A stretch of 40,989 nt of DNA from Candidatus Zixiibacteriota bacterium (GCA_020348065.1 CP070742.1:738130-779118); one strand, 5' to 3'. Positions 24,506 to 33,531 are shown, numbered from the stretch's first letter. Made by a program: numbers and translations. Notes: generated by a model from the letters alone, not told the origin.

Positions 24506-25297
24506 TTGAGAATTGTACGGGTATTTTATCTTATAATTATCGTATCGGTTTTTTGCTCGGCGAGAGTATCCGCCCAATACGGCTCCGTGTTTTTTGATCC
24601 CGATACGACATATATAACTGTCAGCGATTCCGGCCGGATTGATATTTCAGTAGATTCTCATCTGACCAGTATTCACTGTTATATCGTGTCGATAGGTTTC
24701 GATACAACTCTGGTAGAATTAACCGACGTAATAGAGGGACCGCTACTGCCCGGTACGGGACAAACGTTTTTCTTCTGGAGCCAGGCCGAAAATGGTTATG
24801 ATATAGGAAGCTGTCTGCTGGGATACGGCCTGTACGCTAACGGTCCCGGGGTTCTCGCTACCATGAAGTTCAGGGCGAGAGAAAATATCGGTACGTCTTC
24901 CCTGCATTTTACATCGCAGGAATTTACGGATACTTTGCTGAATCCTATTTACGTAATATCACTTTACGGAGCCATTGTCGTTTCGGATAGTATAACAGGG
25001 ACCGATGATGCCGATATTGGCGCCGGGTTTCCTCAAAGGTTTATATTATACCAGAACTTCCCCAATCCCTTCAATTCCCGGACCTCTATAAAGTATGGTT
25101 TGAATAAACCCTGCTTTGTCAAGATCGAGATTTTCGATGTTCTCGGACGGCTACATGAGGTCCTGGTGTCGGGCGAAAAACCGGCCGGTTATCACGAGGC
25201 TATCTGGGACGCCGAGGGTTCAACGTCGGGTGTATATTATCTCAAATTACGTACGGAAGATTATTCCGAATCGAGGAAAATGCTTTTGCTAAAGTGA
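24506..25297 (+). CDS. Secreted cohesin-like protein with type IX-like sorting domain
   Basis: This is a secreted protein of 263 residues. The signal peptide (1-23) ends ARVSAQ. Residues about 25-165 form one cohesin-like beta-sandwich (VSIGFDTTLVELTDV, then LATMKFRAR and GAIVVSD), similar to the domains in the preceding protein. The C-terminal domain (about 175-263) has QNFPNPFNSRTSIKYGL, VKIEIFDVLGR and SGVYYLKL, a canonical Por/FlgD-type sorting domain. Translation is read from a TTG at 24506, since no ATG fits before the signal peptide. The upstream GGAAA is a weak ribosome site. It lies 92 bases after the larger protein on the same strand and is probably cotranscribed. The binding partner is unknown. 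Confidence 0.8.
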   Translation: MRIVRVFYLIIIVSVFCSARVSAQYGSVFFDPDTTYITVSDSGRIDISVDSHLTSIHCYIVSIGFDTTLVELTDVIEGPLLPGTGQTFFFWSQAENGYDIGSCLLGYGLYANGPGVLATMKFRARENIGTSSLHFTSQEFTDTLLNPIYVISLYGAIVVSDSITGTDDADIGAGFPQRFILYQNFPNPFNSRTSIKYGLNKPCFVKIEIFDVLGRLHEVLVSGEKPAGYHEAIWDAEGSTSGVYYLKLRTEDYSESRKMLLLK

Positions 25298-25395
25298 TTT
25301 TTCCTTTTATCCACTTTCCCCGGCAGAATCCGCTCACCGCCAATATACTCCATTTAGCCGTCTCTCCGACCTTAAAAGCTTAAGAGTACTTCTAT

Positions 25396-26424
25396 TTAGT
25401 AGCTCGAGGCGTCGAGCTTCACTTTTCCTCTGAAAATATAGTATATGCTTACGGTGTATGATATCACGAGGGGCATACCCAGGACAGCGATCAGAAACAT
25501 GATCTTGAGAGTTTCCGGAGAGGAGGAGGCGTTATAAATATGCAGGCTGTTTTCCGCGAATGGCTTCGAATATATCATATAAGGCCACATACCCATGCCA
25601 AAGAGTGCCAGAAGCGCCGCCATGGAGGCGCATGAAGACAGAAACGCCCGAAAATCGCGGCCGTGGTGAATTTCACGCGGGATATTGGCGATGGCGAGCG
25701 CGTTGAGCAGAGGCAGAATCCACAGCAGGGGTACGGCTATTAAGTTTTGAACCATATGGGGTATATACACCAGGGTGGCGATTGTGGCGGCGATGTATGT
25801 AATCACAAAATAAATGATGGCGGGATTTACCCGGCGGCGGATCGTGTCGTGAAGTTCGCCTTCGGTTTTCATGACAAGATATATCGAGCCGTGCATTACA
25901 AACAGCATCACGGTTGTAACGCCTATAAGCAAAGCGTAGGGATTTAATAGCCCGAGGAAACTGCCCGCAAATTCATGCTCGGCGTTCAGGGGGATACCGC
26001 GGGCGATATTGCCCAATGCCACTCCGATCAGAAGCGCCGAGATAATACTGCTGGCACAGAAACTGATATCCCACAGGTTTCTCCACCAGGCTGCCGATCG
26101 TTTACTTCGAAAGTCAATAGCCACCGCCCGAAATATCAATCCTACCAACAGAAATACCATTGCCAGGTAGAAACCGCTGAACGAGGTAGCATAAGCCTCC
26201 GGAAACGCCGCGAAGAGAGCGCCGCCTCCGGTTACCAGCCATACTTCGTTGCCGTCCCATACCGGACCGATGGCGTTAAGGATTATTCGTCTATTGGTAT
26301 CGCCGCGAACCAGCAGATGCAAAGCCCCGGCCCCGAGATCAAAACCGTCGAGTATGGCGTAACCGGTAAACAATACGCCTATCAGCATAAACCAGATATT
26401 ATTCAAATCGAACGTGAAACTCAT
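25396..26424 (-). CDS. cydB: Cytochrome bd ubiquinol oxidase subunit II
   Basis: This is the second membrane subunit of the high-affinity quinol oxidase, 342 residues with about eight helices. The N-terminus IWFMLIGVLFTGYAILDGF and the following DLGAGALHLL are the CydB signature. GNEVWLVTGGGALFAAFP is the conserved second-helix segment. The ATG overlaps the cydA stop (ATGA), so the subunits are made together by translational coupling. No cydX-like small subunit gene was seen between or after the two genes. The gene is convergent with the cohesin-like genes. The 98-base gap between them holds no clear terminator. Confidence 0.95.
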   Translation of the reverse strand: MSFTFDLNNIWFMLIGVLFTGYAILDGFDLGAGALHLLVRGDTNRRIILNAIGPVWDGNEVWLVTGGGALFAAFPEAYATSFSGFYLAMVFLLVGLIFRAVAIDFRSKRSAAWWRNLWDISFCASSIISALLIGVALGNIARGIPLNAEHEFAGSFLGLLNPYALLIGVTTVMLFVMHGSIYLVMKTEGELHDTIRRRVNPAIIYFVITYIAATIATLVYIPHMVQNLIAVPLLWILPLLNALAIANIPREIHHGRDFRAFLSSCASMAALLALFGMGMWPYMIYSKPFAENSLHIYNASSSPETLKIMFLIAVLGMPLVISYTVSIYYIFRGKVKLDASSY

Positions 26425-27767
26425 GCCCGCGGTCCCGTCGTTTCCGATATCACTTCTTCCGGTCCACGCCGGATTTTCTCATCGAGCAGATATATAAAAA
26501 GCGCGAACAACAATAAGTATATTATACAGAACAGGACCAGCGATGTAATTACCTGGCCGGAATCGACACTCACCGACAACGCATCTTCGGTCCGCAATAA
26601 TCCGTAAACGATCCACGGCTGACGTCCCACCTCGGCGCTGAACCACCCCAGCTGATTGGCAGCCTGCGGCAACAGCACCGAAAAAACCAATGCGGTTAAA
26701 AGCCACTTCGCAGTGAAAAGCCTGTTTCGCCACCAGTTGAATGCCGAAACCAGAGAGATTAATATTAACAGCATCCCGATAGCCACCATTATATGGTAGC
26801 TCTGAAAAACCAGGTTTACAGGCGGCCGGTCTTCCGGGGAGAAAGCCTGAAGACCCGTTATCGGTTTATCGGTATCCCAATGTACCAGGAAGCTCAAGAG
26901 ACCGGGTATTTTCAAGCCGGACGTTTTCTCATTCTCTTCATCCACCCAGCCAAAAAGGTATAATCCCGCGGGCGCGTTGGCCGGGAAATGCCCTTCAAAT
27001 GCCGCCAGTTTCGCCGGTTGAGTCTCCGCGACGGTGTTAGCGCTGTCATGACCGGTAATAAGCTGCATGATCGAAGCGAATACTGCCATAACAAGCGCGA
27101 TCTTCATTGATTTTTTGGCTAACTCGGCATGCCTTCCCCTGATCAAATAGAAAGCGCTGACACTAAGAACAAAGAACGCGCCGGCCTGCCAGGCGCCCAT
27201 GAATACGTGACTGATGCGATCCAGGAAAGAGGGATTAAACACCACCTGCCAGAAGTCGACAATTTCCGCCCTCATGGAGTCGCCGAAACTGACCAGGCGA
27301 TGCCCCGTTGGTGTCTGTTGCCAGGAGTTGGCAACTACAATCCAGATCGCCGAGAAATGAGTTCCAAAGGCCACCAGAATCGTCGATATGAAATAAAACC
27401 GCGGGCTGACCTTGTTCCATCCGAAAAGTAAAACCGCCAGAAAACCCGATTCGAGAAAGAAGGCGAAGATTCCCTCGGCCGCCAGGGCGCTGCCGAAGAC
27501 GTCTCCTACAAAACGCGAGTATGTCGCCCAGTTTGTCCCGAATTGAAACTCCATTACGATGCCGGTGGCTACGCCCAGGGCGAAAACCAGCCCGAAAATC
27601 TTAACCCAGAAACGGATCATCTGACGGTAGACAGGGTTTTTTGTTCTGAGATATGCTCCCTGCGCGTAAACCAGGATAAGGCTCAGGCCGATGCTGAGCG
27701 GAGGAAATATATAATGAAAACTTATGGTAAGACCGAATTGAATTCTGGATAAAATTTCAAGGTCCAT
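26421..27767 (-). CDS. cydA: Cytochrome bd ubiquinol oxidase subunit I
   Basis: This is the heme-bearing subunit of cytochrome bd, which reduces oxygen to water with quinol electrons and works at very low oxygen. It has 448 residues with the short Q-loop. Heme ligands are visible: His18 ([13 protein letters not shown]), His187 ([13 protein letters not shown]) and Met327 ([10 protein letters not shown]). The proton-path glutamates Glu98 and Glu106 are in place, and [13 protein letters not shown] ends the conserved core. A longer reading from 27824 adds 19 residues that overlap the promoter -10 box. The ATG at 27767 is preferred because GGGAG stands seven bases upstream. Together with cydB it suggests respiration under microoxic or stress conditions. 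Confidence 0.96.
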   Translation of the reverse strand: MDLEILSRIQFGLTISFHYIFPPLSIGLSLILVYAQGAYLRTKNPVYRQMIRFWVKIFGLVFALGVATGIVMEFQFGTNWATYSRFVGDVFGSALAAEGIFAFFLESGFLAVLLFGWNKVSPRFYFISTILVAFGTHFSAIWIVVANSWQQTPTGHRLVSFGDSMRAEIVDFWQVVFNPSFLDRISHVFMGAWQAGAFFVLSVSAFYLIRGRHAELAKKSMKIALVMAVFASIMQLITGHDSANTVAETQPAKLAAFEGHFPANAPAGLYLFGWVDEENEKTSGLKIPGLLSFLVHWDTDKPITGLQAFSPEDRPPVNLVFQSYHIMVAIGMLLILISLVSAFNWWRNRLFTAKWLLTALVFSVLLPQAANQLGWFSAEVGRQPWIVYGLLRTEDALSVSVDSGQVITSLVLFCIIYLLLFALFIYLLDEKIRRGPEEVISETTGPRA

Positions 27768-27800
27768 CAGGAATCTCCCGGCTCCAGAGTGGTGAACGCG

Positions 27801-27863
27801 GTTTTGATAATAATCCGCCTTCATTTTTATGATTTTAGATCCGGGATGTCAAGTTATCAAAAC
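27801..27863. promoter_or_regulatory. Inverted repeat flanking the cydA promoter, with an FNR-like half
   Basis: GTTTTGATAA (27801-27810) and TTATCAAAAC (27854-27863) are perfect 10-bp inverted arms lying on either side of the cydAB core promoter. The left arm is also part of TTGAT-AATA-ATCCG (27804-27817), an 8 of 10 match to the FNR/CRP-family anaerobic box TTGAT-N4-ATCAA. A regulator that senses oxygen or redox state would fit bd oxidase, but its identity is an inference. Confidence 0.5.
27824..27852 (-). promoter_or_regulatory. Promoter of cydAB
   Basis: On the minus strand TTGACA (27852-27847) lies 17 bases from TAAAAA (27829-27824). The -35 is perfect and the -10 matches four of six positions. 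Transcription would start near 27817, leaving a 50-base leader before cydA. Confidence 0.65.
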
Positions 27864-28311
27864 GTTCTTCGAGGCGTCATCGCTTCTTTATGATTCATTT
27901 CATTAAACATCCCTTCGAAATACCTGCTTTCTTCTTCTCACAGGCGCTGCTGAGCTGACCACCACCTGGTACAATTTTAGTCCGGCGTTTACACAAAATC
28001 CAATGGAGACTTTTTAAATGATAAGATTGAGTTTTTTTCCGTATTAAAACTGTGCTGATTTATATTACACTTTAGCATAGTTTATTAATGATTCTTCGGA
28101 GGTTCTAAAAAGCGAGGGCCATAATTGATGCTTATAAGCTATTATATTTTATTAACTTGCAATAACTGGAGGGGGGGATTCGAACTTCCTCTCCCCCATT
28201 GTCTCGCTTTTGACCTGCCCTTGCTGCGCTGATTTTGTGCTGAAAATCGTATTTGGAGAATTTGGAATATTTTGTAAAAGAGCGGGTCGATATATTATCT
28301 TAAAGGAAAAC
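27864..28311. other. Intergenic region between cydA and tspO
   Basis: There are about 450 bases without a gene that I accept. A short GC-rich palindromic segment at 28167-28196, with TTCGAA at its centre, is flanked by G and C runs and looks superficially like a tRNA T-arm, but no arm folds well on either strand. A reading of 34 extra codons before tspO has no ribosome site and is rejected. Confidence 0.45.
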
Positions 28312-28788
28312 ATGCGTTGGGGACAGCAAATACTCTCGCTACTAATCTGGATCGGTATTTGTTTTATTCCGGCTGTTGTCGGTTCGCGGTTTATGCCGGG
28401 CGAGTGGTACGCGCGACTGGCCAAGCCCTCCTGGACGCCGCCGGGTTATCTCTTCGGGCCGGTCTGGACTTTCCTATACGCCACGATGGGAGCCTCCGCG
28501 TGGCTATTGTGGAAAAAGGTCGGGTTCTCGGGAGCGAAGATTGCCTTTATTTTGTTTTTCGCTCAGCTTGTTCTTAACGGTCTCTGGTCCTGGATATTTT
28601 TCGGATTGCATAAGCCGGGTCTGGCTTTTATAGAGCTCTGCATGCTCTGGGTTTTAATACTTGCTACCCTGATATCTTTCTGGAGACTTTATCAACCATC
28701 GGGAATTTTGTTAATTCCCTACATAATCTGGGTGTCTTTTGCAGCGATTCTAAATTTTTCAATATGGTCTCTAAACAAACCTATTTAA
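28312..28788 (+). CDS. tspO: TspO/MBR family tryptophan-rich membrane protein
   Basis: This is a five-helix membrane protein of 158 residues in the TspO family, bacterial relatives of the mitochondrial benzodiazepine receptor that bind porphyrins and take part in tetrapyrrole, light or stress responses. LAKPSWTPPGYLFGPVWTFL is the family signature between helices one and two. LNGLWSWIFFGL and FSIWSLN supply the other typical tryptophans. The ATG at 28312 is chosen because AAAGGA stands just upstream and the five-helix core starts there. It is monocistronic and divergent from cydA. In this window it adds a third tetrapyrrole-linked function, next to the heme oxidase and the B12-type regulator, though no direct link is shown. 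Confidence 0.93.
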   Translation: MRWGQQILSLLIWIGICFIPAVVGSRFMPGEWYARLAKPSWTPPGYLFGPVWTFLYATMGASAWLLWKKVGFSGAKIAFILFFAQLVLNGLWSWIFFGLHKPGLAFIELCMLWVLILATLISFWRLYQPSGILLIPYIIWVSFAAILNFSIWSLNKPI

Positions 28789-28951
28789 AAAATCCGGAAT
28801 AACTGCCGCCTACTTAGATCCCTATTCAAAATTATATTACCTAAACTTAACGATCACATTTACAATTTAAACGGGCCGTATTTTTATCCGCTATCAACAA
28901 TACCAATTCCCTAATATCTATCGCGCAGAGGCGTTTCCCACTTTCGCGTTA

Positions 28952-28990
28952 AAAACAAAGAGGGTTCCCGACTCCCGGTCGAGAACCCTC
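28952..28990 (-). terminator. Rho-independent terminator of the fasciclin/DUF4397 operon
   Basis: GAGGGTTC (28960-28967) and GAACCCTC (28983-28990) form a perfect 8-bp stem extended by an inner CGAC/GTCG pairing. On the minus strand it is followed by TTTGTTTTT. It stands 21 bases after the fasciclin stop codon. Confidence 0.88.
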
Positions 28991-29011
28991 AATAAATTGG
29001 CCGTATTTCCT

Positions 29012-29551
29012 CTATGCTTTTGGAAGAATTACAGAGTCAATTACATGAATAACGCCGTTAGTACAGATTATGTCGGTGGCGGTAACAAGAGCGTTATCGA
29101 TCATGACTTTTTTCTCCACAACTTTTATGGAAACAGACTGTCCATTCAAAGTCTCGGCGTTTTCCAATTTAACGACGTTCTCGGCTTTGACCTCACCACT
29201 TAAGACATGGTAAGTAAGGATAGAGGATAGTTTTTCCTTGTCCTTTAACAGATCCTGAACTGTCCCCTCTGGAAGAGCGGCAAACGCTTCATCGGTCGGA
29301 GCGAATATCGTAAAGGGACCTTCTCCGGAAAGAGCTTCGGTTAGACCGGCAGCTTCAACAGCCGTCAGTAGAGTGTTGAATTTTCCCGCGGCCTGGGCCG
29401 TTTCGAGAATGGAAGCCAGATCGGCTTTTACTTCACTCATTGAGCCTTTATCATGGCTTTTATCCGAACCACAGGCCCCGCAGTGAGCCTGGGATGTCGA
29501 AGCTATCGCCAGAACAAAGAAGCTCATCGCGATGGTTAAAACGTATCTCAT
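29012..29551 (-). CDS. Secreted fasciclin (FAS1) domain protein
   Basis: This is an exported protein of 179 residues. The signal peptide ends TSQA, and the mature N-terminus begins with a small Cys/His cluster ([12 protein letters not shown]) that could bind metal or form a disulfide. A single FAS1 domain (about 37-178) has [17 protein letters not shown], the conserved H1 box, and [12 protein letters not shown], the H2 box. FAS1 proteins mediate adhesion and matrix binding. The ATG at 29551 has AAGGAG upstream. An in-frame ATG 15 bases earlier would precede this site and is rejected. It is the last gene of the six-gene surface operon and is followed by a strong terminator. Confidence 0.92.
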   Translation of the reverse strand: MRYVLTIAMSFFVLAIASTSQAHCGACGSDKSHDKGSMSEVKADLASILETAQAAGKFNTLLTAVEAAGLTEALSGEGPFTIFAPTDEAFAALPEGTVQDLLKDKEKLSSILTYHVLSGEVKAENVVKLENAETLNGQSVSIKVVEKKVMIDNALVTATDIICTNGVIHVIDSVILPKA

Positions 29552-29611
29552 TTTATTCTCCTTCATTTAAAAGTTTCTTTTCACTAATTGCCTGTACTCT
29601 ATTTACTCCGA

Positions 29612-30937
29612 TTAGTTATTAACGATTATCTCAGCCCCCAGAGCCTGCGAACCATCGCCATTCAAGAAACCTTTGGCGAAAACGGTGTAAATCGCTCCAT
29701 CCACCAGGCTTATACCCGACAACTCAAGGGCGACAGTATTAGTACCGGCCACTCTTACCTCCAAGTCATACATGCCGGCATCCAGAGGAGTAAAATCCAC
29801 ATGTTCTCCAAAAGCGACATTACCGAAGATCACGGTACCGTCGGTCAGCGTGATATCGACCGCCGGAGCGTCCGGAGAGAGATGCGCGAAGCGCACATGG
29901 GCCTTGCCCGCTACCGGAGCGGAGAGATCATCCTGCAGAACCAAAGCCCTTATATCGCTTAACTCATCTATGGCAAAAATCGAATAATTCATGTCGGCGC
30001 CGATCGTCATGGTCTCGTCGATTACGGTAAAGCTGGTGCCGCTGGCGTTGACCTTGAAATTCCTGGTCCCGCTGTTAACCATGAGGTATCCGGTGTTATC
30101 GGGGAATTCCAGAGCCTGGGAGTTAACCACAATACCGTCAACCAGCAGATCAACACCGGGGGCGTCCGGAGAGGCATGAGTGACATTCACGTAAGTTACG
30201 GCCGATACCATATCAACAAAGGCGTCGCCGGAATTGTTATCTACAAAGACCCTTACTCCGAAGGGGTAATTATCGCTATTATCGAGGCTTCCATGAGCCA
30301 CGACGGTGTAAACCATTCCTTCACTCACCGCTATCGGCTGAAAAACGAACACTTCAATGTCGGAGCCCGTCGGGGTAACTACAAAGGTATAGCTTCCCTC
30401 GCCAACCTCGACGTATTCGGTAATATCCTTAAAACTCACATTGGAGAACACCACCGGACCGTTGCCGCTATCCAGCTTGATATCGACGGCCGGAGCGTCA
30501 GGTGAAGCATGCAGGAATTTAATCCTGGCCTGATTGGCGTTGGATTCGCGATCATCAACCGAAACCACGGCGGAGATATTGGAAAGCATGTCGACCGCGG
30601 TCACGGTGTATTCATTAGTGTCCAGAATATTAAGATCGGCCTCGATAACCACCGGGGAAGTCTGACCCCCAGGGGTCACCTGGATATTCCTCATACCAGC
30701 CGGTAATTCGGCGTAACCTGAGGATTGGCCGTAGGAAAGACCGGAGATAGCTACCGAGCCGTCAACCCAGACATCCACGGCGGGGGCGTCGTAACTGGTG
30801 TGTACTACCCTTACCATCGATGTCGACGGAGTAGGATTTAAAGGATTGTTGTTATCGTCGTTGTCGCTGCAGCCGGCGGCAAACGCCATTACAAGGGCCG
30901 CAGAACTAACGGTTAAGATGTTTCTTAGTTTGAACAT
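29612..30937 (-). CDS. Lipoprotein made of four DUF4397 repeats
   Basis: This is an envelope lipoprotein of 441 residues with the lipobox AFAAGC and Cys23, followed by an Asp/Asn-rich linker that would favour the outer membrane or surface. Four DUF4397 units of about 100 residues start with VRVVHTSYDAPAVDV, IKFLHASPDAPAVDI, VNVTHASPDAPGVDL and VRFAHLSPDAPAVDI. The repeated H-x-S-P-D-A-P-x-V-D core is the family mark. DUF4397 proteins are beta-rich cell-surface proteins of unknown function. The gene follows the secreted DUF4397 protein by 22 bases and precedes fasciclin, so an anchored and a secreted form are made from one operon. Confidence 0.9.
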   Translation of the reverse strand: MFKLRNILTVSSAALVMAFAAGCSDNDDNNNPLNPTPSTSMVRVVHTSYDAPAVDVWVDGSVAISGLSYGQSSGYAELPAGMRNIQVTPGGQTSPVVIEADLNILDTNEYTVTAVDMLSNISAVVSVDDRESNANQARIKFLHASPDAPAVDIKLDSGNGPVVFSNVSFKDITEYVEVGEGSYTFVVTPTGSDIEVFVFQPIAVSEGMVYTVVAHGSLDNSDNYPFGVRVFVDNNSGDAFVDMVSAVTYVNVTHASPDAPGVDLLVDGIVVNSQALEFPDNTGYLMVNSGTRNFKVNASGTSFTVIDETMTIGADMNYSIFAIDELSDIRALVLQDDLSAPVAGKAHVRFAHLSPDAPAVDITLTDGTVIFGNVAFGEHVDFTPLDAGMYDLEVRVAGTNTVALELSGISLVDGAIYTVFAKGFLNGDGSQALGAEIIVNN

Positions 30938-30959
30938 TTTTCTTTTTCCTTTCCTTTTC

Positions 30960-32729
30960 TTACTTAAGCAATGTCATTTTTTTAGTTTCTGTTGCGTCAC
31001 CGGCATTAATTTTATAGAAATAAACGCCGGATGGTATCCCGTTGGCATTGAATTCTACTTTATGCTCACCGGCCTCTTTGTACTCGTCCACCAGAGTGTT
31101 AACTTCACGACCGAGCATATCGTAGATCTTTAATGAAACCTGTGCCGGCTCGGTCAATGAGTAGGCGATAGTAGTAGTCGGGTTAAACGGGTTGGGGTAA
31201 TTCTGGCTTAATTCAAAACGGTTTGGGATAACATCAGGTTTAGTTAAGGCGATCAAATCGCCGCCGTTCGCCACGGGCAGTTCCACTACTTGGCCATCTG
31301 GTAAAGCGACGAATAAGCCGAAGGGGGCGCCATTCTGATTGTTTCCGGGATTAAGAAAACCGGAGGCGAAGACTACAGCCGACATGCCACGCAGGCCCCG
31401 AAGATCGGCCTGATAGGATGCAACTACGGTGTTGTTGTCATCACCTGGAGTAATATCAAGGACAAAATCGAATGGCAGAAGTGTACGATAGCTTGAAAAC
31501 TCACCGTAGGTAAGATCATTGTAAATCGGCGGGAAATTAAATCCGCTCAGCACCACGTCAACGGTTGGAGCGTCTGTCGAACCGTGAAAAACGATCAGAT
31601 CGGTAAACCATCTCCATCTTGCTTCCTCGCGAATATTATCTCTGGGATAAAGACTGAATGCGATGGACTCGCCGTCGGGATTTGCTGCGAAACTGTCCGG
31701 ATTCAACACGCCGTTAGCGATGGCGACATAGGTCTCGCCGTTTTCGAGAGTAACGTCAAAGTCAGCGATAATATCATCCGGCCCGCTACTGGTACTGGGT
31801 GCCACACCTATGTTAAGGTTTACATCGGCGGGAACATCTACAAAGGGAGTTGCCGTCCTGAATGCGAAATCATCGAGAAAGAGTCCGTCGTTAACGTAGA
31901 TATCGACAATAGCAGCCGCTGGATCGGCGGCGTTATGAATTACCTGCAATCTCGCGTTTTGCCCCTCGGCGGGTAATGCCACCACCTGACCGTCAGGTAA
32001 AGCGGCAAAAAGACCGAAAGCCGGGCCATTCTGGTTGGCATCCGGATTTAAAAAACCGGATGCGAAAACGACCGCCGCCCCGCCGCCAAGCGCGGAAAGA
32101 TCGGCTGTAAAGGATGCTACGACGGTGGAGTTATCATTACCGGGCGTAACATCAAGTATATACGATCTGGCCCTCAACCATTTATAACTGGAAAACTCGC
32201 CATAGGTCAGGTTGTTGAAAAGAGGCCATGGAGGCCAGGCGTTCCTGGTCAAAATATCAACCGTGGGGGCGTCGGTGGCTCCGTGAAAAGCGATAACTCT
32301 TAAATAGCTGCTGTAAGGAGAGTTCTCTTTTATATTATCGCGAGCGAAAAGGTTGAACGCGATGGATTCACCGTCAGGATTTACCGCAAAGTTATCGGGA
32401 TTTAGAACTCCGTTAGCGATAGCAACGTAGGTTCTATCTTCCTCGAGCATAACGTCGAAATTGGCGATAATGTCGCCGGGGCCAGTGCTATTACCGGGAG
32501 CCACTCCGACATTAAGGTTAACACCGGCCGGAACGTCCACAAACGGGGTGGCTGCGCGGAAAGCGAAATCCGGGATGAAGAGATCGTCGTTGACATAGAT
32601 ATCGACAACATCGGCTGCCGGATCGGCCGCGTTGTGGATTACCTGGAGGCGGGCTGTCTGAGCGAAAGCTGAGCCGGTTATCAGCAAGACTAATCCAAAA
32701 ATCATTACCGAAATTTTGCTATTTTTCAT
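30960..32729 (-). CDS. Secreted protein with four DUF4397 repeats and a type IX-like sorting domain
   Basis: This is a secreted protein of 589 residues. The signal peptide (1-23) ends SAFAQ. Four DUF4397 units come as two similar pairs (ARLQVIHNAADPAA followed by a FHGATDAPTVDI or FHGSTDAPTVDV unit), produced by a tandem duplication of about 232 residues. The C-terminal 85 residues carry LSQNYPNPFNPTTTIAYSL, VSLKIYDMLGREV and SGVYFYKI, a textbook Por/FlgD-type sorting domain. It lies between a 60-residue unknown and the DUF4397 lipoprotein and is probably exported by the same kind of pathway that uses PorV-like proteins. The function beyond surface display is unknown. Confidence 0.9.
   Translation of the reverse strand: MKNSKISVMIFGLVLLITGSAFAQTARLQVIHNAADPAADVVDIYVNDDLFIPDFAFRAATPFVDVPAGVNLNVGVAPGNSTGPGDIIANFDVMLEEDRTYVAIANGVLNPDNFAVNPDGESIAFNLFARDNIKENSPYSSYLRVIAFHGATDAPTVDILTRNAWPPWPLFNNLTYGEFSSYKWLRARSYILDVTPGNDNSTVVASFTADLSALGGGAAVVFASGFLNPDANQNGPAFGLFAALPDGQVVALPAEGQNARLQVIHNAADPAAAIVDIYVNDGLFLDDFAFRTATPFVDVPADVNLNIGVAPSTSSGPDDIIADFDVTLENGETYVAIANGVLNPDSFAANPDGESIAFSLYPRDNIREEARWRWFTDLIVFHGSTDAPTVDVVLSGFNFPPIYNDLTYGEFSSYRTLLPFDFVLDITPGDDNNTVVASYQADLRGLRGMSAVVFASGFLNPGNNQNGAPFGLFVALPDGQVVELPVANGGDLIALTKPDVIPNRFELSQNYPNPFNPTTTIAYSLTEPAQVSLKIYDMLGREVNTLVDEYKEAGEHKVEFNANGIPSGVYFYKINAGDATETKKMTLLK
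31270..32660 (-). repeat. Tandem coding duplication of about 696 bp
   Basis: Two in-frame copies (about 31965-32660 and 31270-31964) encode the paired DUF4397 units of the secreted protein. Both begin ARLQVIHNAADPAA and end in a LPDGQVV-x-LP segment. Confidence 0.8.
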
Positions 32730-32771
32730 TTTAGATTTCCTCTCAATTGGGAATCGTTAAAGGATCTTCCG

Positions 32772-32954
32772 TTAATCGTTTCTGTTAAATGCCATCATAT
32801 CGGTACGCCAGCAGTCCTGATCAGCGTAATTACCTTTGGTGGCACCCTTATCGCATAACCATTCGTTTCCCTGATCATCGATGTGAAAGGTCATCGGTCT
32901 CGCACCGGAATAAGAGATCCCGGCGCCCAGTATTTTTTCATTCTTCGTTGTCAT
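32772..32954 (-). CDS. Small protein of unknown function (60 residues)
   Basis: I do not recognise this family. The reading is supported by an ideal AAAGGAG site upstream of its ATG and by its position in a tight operon between the beta-barrel and the secreted DUF4397 gene. It has no signal peptide and no hydrophobic segment. The sequence has a glycine-rich start (LGAGISYSGARPMTF), a hydrophilic turn HIDDQGNEW and two cysteines in W-L-C and DQDCWR contexts, with several aromatic residues. The two cysteines could form a metal site or disulfide. Lack of a leader in a cluster of exported proteins suggests either a cytoplasmic accessory factor or export by an unusual route. Confidence 0.65.
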   Translation of the reverse strand: MTTKNEKILGAGISYSGARPMTFHIDDQGNEWLCDKGATKGNYADQDCWRTDMMAFNRND

Positions 32955-32985
32955 TTTTTTATTCTCCTTTTAAAGATCAAGCATT

Positions 32986-33531
32986 CTATTTGAAGTAAAA
33001 ATGGAATCCCAGGTAGGTAACGCTGCCGTCAAGGGTCCTGATATTAGTTCTGGACTCACCGGCGAGAGCCCCGAATTCCGGCTCATCGGGATAGGACAGC
33101 ATTTCGATTTCAAGACCGTGTCCGGCCTGAAGCGAGAAATGCTCGCCAAAGAAAACCTCGGCTACCGGCATAACGGATATATTGAACATGGTCCATTTGC
33201 TTTCAGAATTGATCCCGTAAGGACGGGCGTCCAGCGAACCGAAGGTAAATCCGGGCCGCAGAAAGAAATTGGCTCTTTCGGTATCTAAAATCACATAAGG
33301 AAAACCAGCCCCTATATAGAAATCGGTGTACTTGTCGTCACCCTGATCCAGGGATTTAAAACCAAGACCCAGATCAACTCCGAAATTTGAATTAACCCAG
33401 TACCGTCCTCCGACAGGTGTGTCAGAGGTAAAGTATCCGAGACCGTATTTGCCGGTCATATCCATGGCGAAACTTGCCGCGGGAGCCGCTATCATGGCGG
33501 CGATTGCTAATGTTGCTATCTTTTTAAACAT
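32986..33531 (-). CDS. Small outer-membrane beta-barrel protein
   Basis: This is a predicted outer-membrane protein of 181 residues. The signal peptide (1-22) ends AASFA. The mature part alternates polar and hydrophobic residues in about eight strands (GKYGLGYFTSD, FGVDLGLGFKSL, FYIGAGFPYVI, FFLRPGFTFGSL and so on) and ends TYLGFHFYFK, close to a barrel end. The size matches OmpA/OmpX/OmpW-like eight-stranded barrels. No specific subfamily was recognised. The ATG follows GGAAAAG. It is the second gene of the surface operon and is preceded by a structured leader of 128 bases. Confidence 0.75.
   Translation of the reverse strand: MFKKIATLAIAAMIAAPAASFAMDMTGKYGLGYFTSDTPVGGRYWVNSNFGVDLGLGFKSLDQGDDKYTDFYIGAGFPYVILDTERANFFLRPGFTFGSLDARPYGINSESKWTMFNISVMPVAEVFFGEHFSLQAGHGLEIEMLSYPDEPEFGALAGESRTNIRTLDGSVTYLGFHFYFK

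Noticed and set aside
25975-26607. 210-codon plus-strand frame opposite cydB/cydA
   Set aside because: It is antisense to strongly conserved cytochrome bd genes, and its low-complexity composition fits a shadow frame.
27768-27824. 19-residue extension of cydA
   Set aside because: Its start overlaps the promoter -10 box, and the ATG at 27767 has the ribosome site and matches the conserved CydA N-terminus.
28167-28196. tRNA-like T-arm (TTCGAA between G and C runs) between cydA and tspO
   Set aside because: TTCGAA is self-complementary, so it looks like a T-loop on both strands, but on neither strand does a proper 5-bp T stem with a matching acceptor end form, and no other tRNA arms are present.
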